Source: Glaciimonas immobilis (GTDB taxonomy: Bacteria > Pseudomonadota > Gammaproteobacteria > Burkholderiales > Burkholderiaceae_D). Taken from it: 64,000 nucleotides of DNA. Location of the stretch: contig NZ_JAAOZT010000006.1 in the NCBI RefSeq assembly GCF_011947285.1, positions 248,001 to 312,000 of the forward strand. The letters run 5' to 3'. Positions within the stretch are counted from its first letter, which is position 1. Each line of letters begins with the position of its first letter. A program made the position numbers and the translations under genes. Under the pieces are notes generated by a model. The model was not told where the DNA came from, ran no database searches, and saw only the letters and a program-made list of their open reading frames with translations. This document shows, piece after piece, positions 46,607-56,955 of this stretch.

Positions 46607-49600
46607 ATGAACAAACTAGCCTATCGCGTTATCTTTAATCGCACTCTTGGTCGCCCTACGGTCGTCGCAGAAAATGTCTCGGGTGGTGGCAAGTCCGGTA
46701 ACGCTGCCAGTACAGTTGGCACGGTCCGTTCGCCCAGTTTTAGGTTGATCACGTTGCGCGTACTCATCGCCGCGGTCTTCGGTAGTGTCACCATCGTCCA
46801 CGCCCAAATCGTGGCCGATCCGAATGCTGGCGCACACCGTCCGACTGTCGATCAAACCGCCAACGGACGACCAGTAGTGCAAATCACGGCACCCAACGCG
46901 GCGGGGCTAAGTCATAACCAGTACCAGCAGTTTAATGTCGGACCCAACGGCGCGATTCTCAACAATGCCCGCGGCATTACAGCCACTCAACAGGGCGGTC
47001 TGATTGATGGCAATGCGGCATTATCCCGCGGCAGCGCCCGCATCATTCTCAACGAGGTACGCGGCGCCGGTCGCAGTCAACTATCGGGCTATACCGAAGT
47101 GGCCGGACAGCGTGCCGAGGTCATTATCGCCAACCCGAATGGCATCACGTGCAGTGGCTGCGGTTTTATCAATACCACCCGTGGCGTGTTGACCACTGGT
47201 GCACCGGTCTTCGGCGGCGATGGCAGTTTGCGTGCGTTTCGCGTCGTCGGCGGCGCGATTACGGTCAATGGTTTGCAAGGCGGTAACACCGATCAGCTCG
47301 ATCTGATCACGCGCAGTGTGCGCGTCAATGGACAGCTCTGGGCCAATCGGCTCAACGTGGTGGCCGGTGCGAATGAGGTAAATTATGCCGATCTGGGCGT
47401 GCAAGTCCTTGAGTCCGCGGGCGAAGTGCCAACGGTCGCGATTGACGTGGCGCAACTTGGCGGTATGTATGCCAACAAGATTCATCTCATCGGTACCGAA
47501 GCCGGTGTCGGGGTTGCCAGCATGGGCACGCTGGCGGCGCAAGCGGGCGATATCAGCATCGACAGCCGCGGCAAGGTGACGCTCAACGGCAACACCCACG
47601 CCAGCGGTCACATCGGGATTCGCAGCGATGACGACGTCACCAATAGCGGCACGATATACGCACAGCAACAACTCCGGCTGAATAGCGCCGGACAGGTTCG
47701 CAATACCGGCACGCTGGCCGCACAACAAGATCTGACGATCCGTGCCGCCCAACTAGACTCGAGCGGTTCGCTGGCGGCCGGGATCGATCCGTCCGGGCAT
47801 GCAACGCAACCGGGAAGCTTACAGTTGAGCGCCAGCGGCGTATTGTCGGTGACCGGTCAGCAGAGTGCTGGCGGCAACATCGCCATCACCGGAGGGAGCC
47901 TCAATCTGGCGCATGCCCGAACCAGCGCGGCGGGCAACATTGCACTGACCGCGACTGTCGGGGATATCGATCATACCGGTGGCAATTTGCAGGCGCTTGG
48001 TGCGACGACATTTAACGCTAGCGGGACGGTGATCAATGACCATGGTGTGGTGCACACCGCGCAACTCGATAGTCGATCAGCACGGTGGTCCAATCGGGAT
48101 GGCATCTTCACGCAATCGGGTAACGGCGACTCACTGATCAGCACCAGTGCAGACTTCGATAACACGGGCGGCAACCTGTCGAGCAACGCGCAGAACCTGA
48201 TACTACACACTGGTAATCTGACCAACACCACCGGCACGCTGCAGCACGCTGGGTCCGGTACCTTGCGCATCGCTAGCAACGCGCTGCATAACGTGCAGGG
48301 GAGTATCGTCAGCAATGGCGATCTCGCAATTAGCGCTGCCGCCCTCGATAATCAGCGCGGTCGGTTAATGGCCAACGGCAACGTCGCGTTACACACGGCA
48401 GGAGCGCTGAATAATACCCACGGCAGCATCCAGGCTGCGCAGGCGCTACAATTAAGCGCCACCGATATTGATAACAGCGCTGGCCATTTGGTCTCGCTCA
48501 ATACCGATGGACTGACACTGGCCGTCACCGGTCAACTGACCAATGGCGCAGACGGCGTCATTGGCGGCAATGGCGATGTCACATTGAGTGCCGCTAACCT
48601 GCGCAATAGTGGCACCATCACCGCTAGTAAACATCTATCGGCTTACATCAAAAATCAACTCAATAACAGTGGCGGACGGCTCGCGTCAGGACAGACGCTG
48701 CAGCTCCGGGCGGACAGTGCGATCAATGCGCAAGGTAGTCTGGATGCCGCGCAGATTAACGCGACTATCGCCCAATTCAACAACAATGCTGGTCTGATCA
48801 ATGCCGATCAACTGACGCTCCAAAGCGTTAATTTGCATAACCAGCAAGGGCATATCACCCAGTTGGGCACCGCTGCCAGCATTATCGATATCGCGGACTT
48901 GCTCGACAACAGTCAGGATGGCGTAATTCAGAGTAATAGCAATGATCTGACGCTCAGTCCGCAGCAACTCGACAACCGCGGCGGCACGATTGCGCTGGCG
49001 GGCACCGGTCGGCTGGGTATCAATGTTTATGGCCCTTCTGCATTGCACAACGAGGGCGGTAGTATTGGCAGTAACGGCCAACTGAATATTACCTCCTCTC
49101 GCATCGATAATCAGGGCGGCACGATGTTTGCGCAAGGCCGCACCAGCGTGTCCGCGACGCTAGGCGCTGTGGACAACCGCGCTGGCGGCTATATCGGCGG
49201 CAGTTACCTGACGATCAATGCAGCGGGGGCGATCAATAATACGGCAGGCAAAATAGAGGGTACGCAAACCGGTCTGAGTATTATTGGCCAGAGTCTGCAA
49301 AATGCCAGCGGCACGATCCAAAGCGTAGCGCAAGGCACGCGCCCCACCGGACTTTCGCTATGGATCGCGCAAGGTATTCATAACGGGATTGCCAACGGGG
49401 TTGGCGGTTTTATCGGTAGCGCTGGCACCATCGACCTGCATGCTGGCGGTCTCGATAACAACGGCGGCACGCTCTACGCTGACAACGACCTGACGCTGAC
49501 GCTGAAGGGTGGTGCAGCAAGTGGTTCGGAACAGGGCGGCCTCGTCAACACCGAAGGCGTGATCCAGGGTGGGGCCAACGTTCACGTCAGCGCCACCGGT

Positions 49601-52600
49601 GCAATTCGCAACCAGCAGGGCCGGATTGAGGCCAATGGCAGCGCTGCCACTCTGACAGTCTCCGGTAGCAACCTTGATAATAGCGCAGGACGGATTGCCA
49701 ACAGCGGCACCGGTCTCACGCACATCGAGAGCGCTGGCAATATCATCAACACCACGGCTGGCACCATCGGCGGCAATGGCGACGTCACACTGACCAGCGG
49801 TCAATTGGACAACAGCACCGGCGGGCAGATCGTCGCTGCGGGCAACCTGCTCCTTGATACGCAGGATCATCTGAGCAATAACGCTGGCAACCTGTATGCG
49901 GGCAAAAACCTGCAACTTGATGCAAGCGAGCATCGCACCACGCTTACCAATATCGGCGGTCATATCGGAGCGGCAGGTAATATCGCGCTCTCCGTCGCCA
50001 GCCTCGACAATAGCGCTGGTCTGATTGGCAGCGCCGATGCTAAAGACGATGAAAAAGGGAGGCCCAAGAATGGTGAAGGCGGTCAGGGTGGTGAAGGCGC
50101 AAACATTGGGGACATTACCATCTCCGCCAGCGGCACGCTGACCAACAGCGCCGGCACTATCGGCAGCGCCCGCAATGTGCACATTAGCGCCTCCACGCTA
50201 GCGGGCGAGGGTGCAGTTATCGCCGGTCAGGACGCGCTGATCCAGTTGCAAGGGAATTATCACAACACCGCCGCTAATCTGCTCGTCGCCAACCGCGATC
50301 TGACGCTGACCACCACCGGCAATCTGATCAACAGCGGACGTCTCGCAGCCGTTCGCGATGTGCGCCTGAACGCCAATAATATAGACAACCAACGCACTGG
50401 CCTGATCAATGGCGGCGACGGCAGTGTCGTGATCCGCGCGGTGCATGGCCTACACAATACCGGACGTATTTATGGCAACGCGATTGTGCTCGGTGCGCAA
50501 ACCGTGACCAATGATATCGACAATGAGACGCAGCAAGCCGGCGTCATTGCGTCGCGCAATACCTTACACATCGGTGCCGCAACCATCATCAACCGCGAGC
50601 ATGCGTTATTTCAAAGCATGGGCGACATGGTGCTGGGCGGCGCTTTAAATCCCGAGGATGCTGTGATCTGCAACGCCGCCATGATCCGCAATACGTCGGC
50701 CACCATCGATGCTGGCGGCGCACTGACCATTGATGCCGCCACCTTGATCAATGAGAACAATCACTTCACCACCGCCCTCGCCACCGATCCGGCGCAGACC
50801 CGGCAGGTCACAGAATACCGCGCCTGGAACAGCGACGTCTGGTATCGTCCCGACCAGATCAGCTGGAGCGATAGCGGCAAAGGCGGGATCGTGTTGGTTG
50901 TCCCCGGCGGTGATCGCTTTGAAAAGTTTTACAAGCGCGATTATCGCCAAACCGTTCAGCAGTCGGTAGTCACGCATAGCGACCCTGGCACCATCACCTC
51001 AGGCGGCAACATGCGCCTGTCAGGTACAGTCACCAACGATAAAAGCATCATCATTGCCGGTGGCACACTCAGCGGCAATATCGACGCGATCCACAATCTG
51101 GGCGCTGCCGGAGAAATCCGCACCACCAACGCCATGACTGCCGGGCAAAATTACTACCACTGGGTCAGTGGCAAGCATCATGATAATCACTATCAATATG
51201 ATAACAACGGTGCGGCCTATGACGTAGTATTACCCTCCGTCCCGCTGGCGTTGCAGGTCTGGACCCAACAGGAAAATACCCAGCCGGTCACCGGCCCTAA
51301 TCACGCGCTCGGCAATGGCGTAGACGCCAACGCACTCCCCGCCGTCGACGGCAGCGACCTGTCGGCTAATGACGCGGACAATAGCGTAGGCGAGGGTGCA
51401 CAGCATGGTGTTGACGCAGCAGACGGTGATGCGGGAACCGGCACCGACACCGCTGGCAGTCATCAAACCGTCGGCGATGCAATCGCGCCACTGCCGGATC
51501 TGATACTGCCCAACAACGCGCTGTTTATTGTGCATAAAGAGCCAGGCCAAGCGTATCTGATCGAGACCGATCCGGCCTTCACTAACTATAAAAAGTTTAT
51601 TTCCAGCGACTACATGCTGAGCCGCCTCTCGCTCGATCCACAAAAAATCCAGAAACGGCTGGGCGATGGTTTCTATGAACAAAAGCTAATCAACGACCAG
51701 ATCGCCCAACTCACCGGCAAGCGCTTTCTGGGCAACTATCACAACAACGAGACGCAATATCAGGCCTTAATGGAGGCGGGTATCGCCAGTGCCGAGGCGT
51801 TCCAGCTTACCCCCGGCATCGCACTGACCGCCGCCCAAATGGCCGCGCTCACCGCCGACATCGTCTGGCTGGTGGCGCAAACCGTCACCTTGCCGGATGG
51901 CAGTCAGACCGAGGTATTAGCGCCAGTGGTCTACCTCAGCCGCGCCAGCGCTGGCGACATCGCCCCCACCGGCGCCCTGATGGCCGCGCACGATATCGAC
52001 CTCAGCGTGCACGGCAGTCTGGATAACGGCGGCACGCTGCAAGCGACCGACCACCTGATCGTCCACGCCACCGACATCGCCAACAGCGGCAACCTGCGCA
52101 GTACCGGCCAAACAGGCAGCACCCACTTAATCGCCACCAACGACATCCTCAACAATGGCGGCAATATCAGCGGTCATCGCGTCGGCATCCTGGCCGGACG
52201 CGACGTCACGCTACGTACCGGCACTACCACTGCCAGCAGCAAAAACGGCAGCAATATCGGATTAGGCAACATTGCCAGCATCAACGCCGACCAACTCGCC
52301 GTACAGGCCGGACGCGACGTCACCCTGAGCGCCGCCAGCGTCAACGTCAGTGGCGACGCCAGCTTCAGCGCCGGACGCGATCTCAGCCTGAACACAGTCA
52401 CCACCCAGCGCACCGACAACATCCGCTACAACGACCAGAATCACCTCGACGCCAGCCAGACGCAGGTCAACGGCACCAGTATCAACGCGGGCGGTAATCT
52501 GGCACTGATTGCGGGGCAGGATATTAATGCCAGTGCCGCCACGGTTAATGCCGGGGAGCAACTGGCTGCGGTAGCCGGACGCGATATCACGGTAACCACG

Positions 52601-55600
52601 GCACGACAAGACAGCAGCATGGATCAGGCGATTCATACAACCTCCAAAGGCATCATGTCGTCGTCCAGCAGCAGTTCCAAAGCGCACGACCAGACCACCG
52701 AGGCGATCGGCAGCAGTTTCACTGGTAACACCATCGCCATGCAATCCGGGCGTGACATCACGGTCAAGGGCAGTCAGGTGATCGCCGCCAGCGATCTCAC
52801 GCTCAATGCAGGTCGCGATGTCAGCATCACCAGCGCGCAACAAACCACCCAGAACAGTTTCTCCGCGGAAGAAACCAGCAGTGGTCTGGCAGCCAATTTC
52901 ATGTCCGGTCTCAGTTACAGCAAAACCGCCCAAGATCAGGCCCAGACCGGCACCAGCGTCACCCAGATTGGCAGCGACATCAGCGGCGCCAACGTGCACA
53001 TCAGCAGCGGTCGCGATACCAGCGTCACCGCCAGCGTGATTACTGCCGATCAGGACATCGGCATCAACGCCGGACGCAACATCAACATCCTCGCCGCCGC
53101 CAACACAGAAACCTCCGACGCCAGCAGTCATAGCAGTGGCACCCGCATGGATATCACAGGCGGCGCCAATGCCCGCTTCACCAATTACGGCACCAATAGC
53201 GCCTTGCAAAATAACACCGCCGAAGCGACCGACTACAGCACCAGCCTGCTATCAGCCAACGGCGGCAACCTCAGCCTGCAAGCCGGACTGGACCGCCAAT
53301 ATCGAGGCACAGGCCAAGGCAATGTCATCACCCAAGGTGCGGAGCTATTGGCCCAGGAAAGCCTGAACATCGCGGGTAACGCCGTTGATCTGCAGGCCAT
53401 CCACAACGCCAGCAACAATCAATCCCATGCCGAAACCCACAGCGTCACGTTAGGCAGCAGTCTGACCGGCGCACTCGGTGGTGCCGTCACCCGCATCGGC
53501 GACATGGTCGCCGAAAGTCAGCACACCAGCAATACGCGCCTCCAAGGCGCACTGGCCCTCAAAGCTGGTTATGACGCCTACAAACTCGCCGGGGCGTTGC
53601 CCGGCGCGGTCGATGCCGCCAGTGACAGCATCAGCGCCACCGCCGATGTGCTGGCCAAAGAGAAACCCGCTGCGCAAGGTGCCGGTTTCGGCGTCAGCGT
53701 CAGTCTGGGGGTGGGGCAAAGCAAGCAGGACAGCAAGAACCGCGCCACGCAAGCGCGTGGCACCACAGCCCAAGCCCATACCATCAACATCACCAGCCGC
53801 GACGGCGATATCCTGATGGAAGGCGCCAAACTACAGGCCAACGATATCAGTCTCGACGCGGCCAGAAATATCCAACTGATCGCCGCCGCCAACAGCACCG
53901 ATCTGCAATCGACCAACAGCGGCAGCAATGCCGGCATCGGTGCCACGTTAGGCTCCAACGGCGAGCAAACCGGACTCAGCTTCCAGCTCGGCGCATCCGG
54001 TTCCAAAGGCCACGCCAGCGGACACGAGACCAACTACGACAACACCCAGATCAGCGCCACCGACCACCTCACCATCAAAAGCGGCGGCGATCTGACTATG
54101 CGCGGTGCACAACTCGCCGGCAACACAATCAACGCCGACATTGCCGGCGACCTCAACATCCTGACCCAGCAAGACCTCAGCAACTTCGACAGCAAACAAG
54201 AAAACGGCGGCTTTAGCCTCAGTCTGTGCATCCCGCCGATCTGTGCCGGATCGATGTTCAGCGGCAGCCTCAACTACGCGCGCCAACAGGTCGAACACAA
54301 CTACCAAAGCGCAGTCGGCCAAAGCGGCATCGCCGCCGGAACGGGGGGATTTAATATCAATGTCAAAGGCAACACCGACCTGACCGGTGCAGCCCTCACC
54401 AGCACCGCCCGCGTCGACAAAAATAGCCTGCACACCGCCAGCCTCACCAGCCGCGACCTCGCCAACCAACAACACACCAAAGCCGAGGCCATCAGCATCA
54501 GCGCCTCCACCGGCGGCATCGCCAGCAACGTCATGCAAAATGTACTCGGCAACCTCAACGGCGGCAAAGGCATGCCAAAAAACAACGATCAGCACAGCAA
54601 TACCAACAGCGTCATCAGCCCCGCCACCATCACCATCACCGGCAGTGGCGATGCCGCGACCGACGCCAATAGCGAAACCACCGCCACCACACTCACCGAA
54701 CGCGACGCCAGCACCGCCAACGGCGCGCTGACCAACACCCTGACGCTGCAACAGGCACAAGACCTGCAACGCCAGCAACACCAAGCGCAAGAAGACCAGC
54801 GCAGCGCCGGTCTGGTTGGTGCCGTACTTGCCAACATGGTCGGAGATATGGCACAAGGGAAGTGGGCCGATGGCTCGCCACAAAAGATCGCGCTGCATGG
54901 CATCGTCGGATTAATCGAAGCCAGGATCGGTGGTGGCAGTGCCGCCGCTGGCCTGGCAGCCGGGATGACGCATGAAGCAATGGTGCCGGTGCTGGTGGAT
55001 TATTTAATCAGTCAGGGCTATACACCCGGTTCACAGGATTTTAATGACATGATGAACCTGGGTGCCACGCTGGTGGGTGCGGCATCGGGGGCGCTGGCCG
55101 GGGGAGGTGCGAGAGATGCTGGGATTGGTGCGAATGTGGGCGTGATTGCTGATCAGAATAATCGGCAATTGCATCCTGATGAGAAAAAGTGGATTAAAGG
55201 TAATGCATCACGTTATGCGCTAAAAAAAGGAATTTCAATTGAGCAGGCGCAACAAGAATTAACAGCACAGGCAGATCGGCAAGTCCAGTCTGGCTCGTCT
55301 GGCACGTGGGATCAAAGTGCTTATACCTTTTTAAATAAAGCAGGGCGTGGTTTGCTGCCATTAGAAGGCACTAGCGGTACTGGTTTTATGTTCTATGCAA
55401 CCCCCAAACAGAAAGGGAATACCGATATGTATGCAGGTTATGGCGCAGCGAACAAGCCAGCGGATGGCGATGTTGCTGCGGCAATTAATCGGGACCTGGC
55501 TACTCGAGAACTGGCAAGTAAGGCGACGGTTACCGCGGCTGCGCTTGCGGGTACTGCCGCAGGAATTGCTTCGGCTGCGGAAATCTATGCCGCTTATAAG

Positions 55601-55957
55601 GCTGCTGCGGCGGCGTATTCGATGGGGACAGCTTTGGGGACGGGGATGGCGGTTGGAGGTGGATCTTATACGGGTTCGGCTGCGGCTGGCGCTGTCTACG
55701 AAAGACTATTTGGGACAGGTCAAGATTTTAGTACCGGATTTGATCAACGATTCTCATATTCTGGATTGGCTGCCGCAACGACCGTTGGTGGTTTAACTGG
55801 TATGTATGGCACTGCGATGTTCGGTTGGGCTGGTGTACCAAATTCCATCAAGAACTTAGCGACACTGCCTGGTTTTATTATTAGGGCCAATAGTGTCGTG
55901 GCAGGTAAAGCTGCTGGTAGTGCAGCGCAAGCTGCTGTTAAACCATCTAACCAGTGA
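46607..55957 (+). CDS. cdiA: Contact-dependent inhibition exoprotein (CdiA/FHA-like TpsA)
   Basis: This 3116-residue surface filament carries a toxin tip. It starts with an extended signal peptide region (MNKLAYRVIFNRTLGRPTVV), so the ATG at 46607 is chosen over an upstream alternative. The TPS secretion domain shows NPNGI at 176-180 followed by CSGCGFIN. Filamentous haemagglutinin repeats run to about 1550. A secretion-arrest/YP-like domain (FTNYKKFISSDYML, KRLGDGFYEQ) covers about 1630-1770, and FHA-2 repeats (AGRDVTLSAAS type) about 1860-2530. The pretoxin region ends at NNRQLHPDE (2851-2859), the junction motif in this class. The last 260 residues are Ala/Gly-rich and hydrophobic, suggesting a membrane-acting toxin. 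Confidence 0.9.
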   Translation: MNKLAYRVIFNRTLGRPTVVAENVSGGGKSGNAASTVGTVRSPSFRLITLRVLIAAVFGSVTIVHAQIVADPNAGAHRPTVDQTANGRPVVQITAPNAAGLSHNQYQQFNVGPNGAILNNARGITATQQGGLIDGNAALSRGSARIILNEVRGAGRSQLSGYTEVAGQRAEVIIANPNGITCSGCGFINTTRGVLTTGAPVFGGDGSLRAFRVVGGAITVNGLQGGNTDQLDLITRSVRVNGQLWANRLNVVAGANEVNYADLGVQVLESAGEVPTVAIDVAQLGGMYANKIHLIGTEAGVGVASMGTLAAQAGDISIDSRGKVTLNGNTHASGHIGIRSDDDVTNSGTIYAQQQLRLNSAGQVRNTGTLAAQQDLTIRAAQLDSSGSLAAGIDPSGHATQPGSLQLSASGVLSVTGQQSAGGNIAITGGSLNLAHARTSAAGNIALTATVGDIDHTGGNLQALGATTFNASGTVINDHGVVHTAQLDSRSARWSNRDGIFTQSGNGDSLISTSADFDNTGGNLSSNAQNLILHTGNLTNTTGTLQHAGSGTLRIASNALHNVQGSIVSNGDLAISAAALDNQRGRLMANGNVALHTAGALNNTHGSIQAAQALQLSATDIDNSAGHLVSLNTDGLTLAVTGQLTNGADGVIGGNGDVTLSAANLRNSGTITASKHLSAYIKNQLNNSGGRLASGQTLQLRADSAINAQGSLDAAQINATIAQFNNNAGLINADQLTLQSVNLHNQQGHITQLGTAASIIDIADLLDNSQDGVIQSNSNDLTLSPQQLDNRGGTIALAGTGRLGINVYGPSALHNEGGSIGSNGQLNITSSRIDNQGGTMFAQGRTSVSATLGAVDNRAGGYIGGSYLTINAAGAINNTAGKIEGTQTGLSIIGQSLQNASGTIQSVAQGTRPTGLSLWIAQGIHNGIANGVGGFIGSAGTIDLHAGGLDNNGGTLYADNDLTLTLKGGAASGSEQGGLVNTEGVIQGGANVHVSATGAIRNQQGRIEANGSAATLTVSGSNLDNSAGRIANSGTGLTHIESAGNIINTTAGTIGGNGDVTLTSGQLDNSTGGQIVAAGNLLLDTQDHLSNNAGNLYAGKNLQLDASEHRTTLTNIGGHIGAAGNIALSVASLDNSAGLIGSADAKDDEKGRPKNGEGGQGGEGANIGDITISASGTLTNSAGTIGSARNVHISASTLAGEGAVIAGQDALIQLQGNYHNTAANLLVANRDLTLTTTGNLINSGRLAAVRDVRLNANNIDNQRTGLINGGDGSVVIRAVHGLHNTGRIYGNAIVLGAQTVTNDIDNETQQAGVIASRNTLHIGAATIINREHALFQSMGDMVLGGALNPEDAVICNAAMIRNTSATIDAGGALTIDAATLINENNHFTTALATDPAQTRQVTEYRAWNSDVWYRPDQISWSDSGKGGIVLVVPGGDRFEKFYKRDYRQTVQQSVVTHSDPGTITSGGNMRLSGTVTNDKSIIIAGGTLSGNIDAIHNLGAAGEIRTTNAMTAGQNYYHWVSGKHHDNHYQYDNNGAAYDVVLPSVPLALQVWTQQENTQPVTGPNHALGNGVDANALPAVDGSDLSANDADNSVGEGAQHGVDAADGDAGTGTDTAGSHQTVGDAIAPLPDLILPNNALFIVHKEPGQAYLIETDPAFTNYKKFISSDYMLSRLSLDPQKIQKRLGDGFYEQKLINDQIAQLTGKRFLGNYHNNETQYQALMEAGIASAEAFQLTPGIALTAAQMAALTADIVWLVAQTVTLPDGSQTEVLAPVVYLSRASAGDIAPTGALMAAHDIDLSVHGSLDNGGTLQATDHLIVHATDIANSGNLRSTGQTGSTHLIATNDILNNGGNISGHRVGILAGRDVTLRTGTTTASSKNGSNIGLGNIASINADQLAVQAGRDVTLSAASVNVSGDASFSAGRDLSLNTVTTQRTDNIRYNDQNHLDASQTQVNGTSINAGGNLALIAGQDINASAATVNAGEQLAAVAGRDITVTTARQDSSMDQAIHTTSKGIMSSSSSSSKAHDQTTEAIGSSFTGNTIAMQSGRDITVKGSQVIAASDLTLNAGRDVSITSAQQTTQNSFSAEETSSGLAANFMSGLSYSKTAQDQAQTGTSVTQIGSDISGANVHISSGRDTSVTASVITADQDIGINAGRNINILAAANTETSDASSHSSGTRMDITGGANARFTNYGTNSALQNNTAEATDYSTSLLSANGGNLSLQAGLDRQYRGTGQGNVITQGAELLAQESLNIAGNAVDLQAIHNASNNQSHAETHSVTLGSSLTGALGGAVTRIGDMVAESQHTSNTRLQGALALKAGYDAYKLAGALPGAVDAASDSISATADVLAKEKPAAQGAGFGVSVSLGVGQSKQDSKNRATQARGTTAQAHTINITSRDGDILMEGAKLQANDISLDAARNIQLIAAANSTDLQSTNSGSNAGIGATLGSNGEQTGLSFQLGASGSKGHASGHETNYDNTQISATDHLTIKSGGDLTMRGAQLAGNTINADIAGDLNILTQQDLSNFDSKQENGGFSLSLCIPPICAGSMFSGSLNYARQQVEHNYQSAVGQSGIAAGTGGFNINVKGNTDLTGAALTSTARVDKNSLHTASLTSRDLANQQHTKAEAISISASTGGIASNVMQNVLGNLNGGKGMPKNNDQHSNTNSVISPATITITGSGDAATDANSETTATTLTERDASTANGALTNTLTLQQAQDLQRQQHQAQEDQRSAGLVGAVLANMVGDMAQGKWADGSPQKIALHGIVGLIEARIGGGSAAAGLAAGMTHEAMVPVLVDYLISQGYTPGSQDFNDMMNLGATLVGAASGALAGGGARDAGIGANVGVIADQNNRQLHPDEKKWIKGNASRYALKKGISIEQAQQELTAQADRQVQSGSSGTWDQSAYTFLNKAGRGLLPLEGTSGTGFMFYATPKQKGNTDMYAGYGAANKPADGDVAAAINRDLATRELASKATVTAAALAGTAAGIASAAEIYAAYKAAAAAYSMGTALGTGMAVGGGSYTGSAAAGAVYERLFGTGQDFSTGFDQRFSYSGLAAATTVGGLTGMYGTAMFGWAGVPNSIKNLATLPGFIIRANSVVAGKAAGSAAQAAVKPSNQ
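54976..55187 (+). repeat. Toxin-junction segment, copy 1 of a direct repeat
   Basis: These bases of cdiA, encoding VPVLVDYLISQGYTPGSQDF to NNRQLHPDEK, recur almost unchanged at 56957-57163, with one 6-base in-frame deletion and scattered substitutions. Such a repeat allows recombination to swap the tip of CdiA for the orphan downstream. Confidence 0.9.
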
Positions 55958-55969
55958 TAGGAGGCCATC

Positions 55970-56278
55970 ATGTTTGACGGTTTGTGGCATGGCATATTTG
56001 GTGGATTGTTTGGCCCTGGGATTGCTCAATGGATGAATCGATTTAAATATTGGGTAATTTTTTTAACCGGAATGGCAGGCACTTATATTGGGTTGTATGT
56101 AGCAGGAATTTATACAAAAGGGCTAAAGATTGCCACTCAAATTATGCTAAAAAATATCATTGCTCCTGATCTTATTCTTGTTTCTGTAGGAATAGGTTTG
56201 CTAATGCTCTTCGTCGCGTTCGTAGGTGTATTAGGCACTTCAAAAAAATCAAGTGAAGACGATAAAAATGATTCGTAG
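55970..56278 (+). CDS. Candidate CDI immunity protein, two-helix membrane protein
   Basis: The 102-residue protein is not recognised by family but is placed exactly where a CdiI should be, 12 bases after the cdiA stop, with an excellent ribosome site TAGGAGG. Two long hydrophobic helices (about residues 27-48 and 67-90) predict an inner membrane protein, ending in a charged tail (KKSSEDDKNDS). An inner membrane immunity protein fits a toxin that acts on the membrane, as in the E. coli EC93 system; this is inference. A decayed paralogue lies downstream at 56617-56937, next to a decayed toxin end, supporting the pairing. Confidence 0.7.
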   Translation: MFDGLWHGIFGGLFGPGIAQWMNRFKYWVIFLTGMAGTYIGLYVAGIYTKGLKIATQIMLKNIIAPDLILVSVGIGLLMLFVAFVGVLGTSKKSSEDDKNDS

Positions 56279-56288
56279 TACTTCGCTC

Positions 56289-56613
56289 TATTTTTTTGAT
56301 GGGGACGGCTTTGGAGACTGGGGGAGCTTCTTATACAGGTGGAGTAGCTTTAAGCTCCATATTTAATAAAACACATCTTTTAGAAAAGCTTTCGATCAAC
56401 GTTTTTCTTATCCTGGATTAGCGACTGCTATGACAGTCGGGGGTTGAACTGGCATGTACAGTACGGCGATGTTTGGCTGGGCGGGTGTGCCGAACGCGAT
56501 CACAAATTTAGCAACACTGCCGGGGTTTATCATTCGCGTCAATGGCGGGGTAGCCGGTAAAGCCGCTGGCAGCGCGGCGCAGGCAGTGATTAACTCATCT
56601 GCTAACCAATAAT
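56289..56613 (+). pseudogene. Decayed second copy of the CdiA toxin 3' end
   Basis: This segment aligns with the last 330 bases of cdiA. It starts near GATGGGGACGGCTTT and reads FDQRFSYPGLAT..TVGG, then after an in-frame TGA (56445-56447, Leu in the intact copy) TGMYSTAMFGWAGVPNAI and GFIIRVNGGVAGKAAGSAAQ, ending NQ-stop. A stretch is also deleted before FDQRFSYP. It has no start and no secretion region. It is an inactivated orphan toxin tail left by an earlier duplication of the toxin-immunity module. Confidence 0.85.
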
Positions 56614-56616
56614 CGG

Positions 56617-56937
56617 AGCCCCTTTTGTTGACGGTTTTTGGTCTGGGATATTTGGCGGTCTGTTTGGCCTTGGGACTGCACAATGGTTGAGCCGGTTTAA
56701 GTATTGGGTAGTTTTTTTAGTCACGGCTTTAGTTCGCACGACATTACTTCTTGGCCTTTCTATCTATACCAAAGAGGGAGTGAAACACTTAGATTCTTCT
56801 TTGCCGATACACATTCGACTTTGCTAGTCATTTTTTGCCTCTAGGTTTAGGATTGAGTGCAGTATTTATTGCATTTTTGGGCTCGTTGAACAGTCGCCCC
56901 AAAGTCAGTCCTGATGCTAACAATGAGCTAAAAAGTA
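56617..56937 (+). pseudogene. Decayed second copy of the immunity gene
   Basis: The frame FVDGFWSGIFGGLFGLGTAQ, followed by WLSRFKYWVVFL, clearly matches the immunity candidate at 55970 (MFDGLWHGIFGGLFGPGIAQ, then WMNRFKYWVIFL). The start ATG is lost, the first frame stops at about 56826, and similarity resumes in another frame (LGLGLSAVFIAFLGSLNSRP). It follows the decayed toxin end with the same spacing as in the intact pair. It is probably non-functional. Confidence 0.82.
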
Positions 56938-56955
56938 GCTGTCTTGTTTCGTCTT

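Noticed and set aside
52262-53209. 315-codon antisense ORF inside cdiA, and similar ones at 53948-54898 and 49358-50182
   Set aside because: They mirror the repetitive Gly/Asn/Ala codons of the FHA repeats, have Gly/Ala/Val-rich shadow composition and no ribosome sites.
47600-54200. Repeated motifs suggesting a CRISPR or satellite array
   Set aside because: The repeats are protein-level FHA repeats in one long open frame, with variable spacing and no identical direct repeats.
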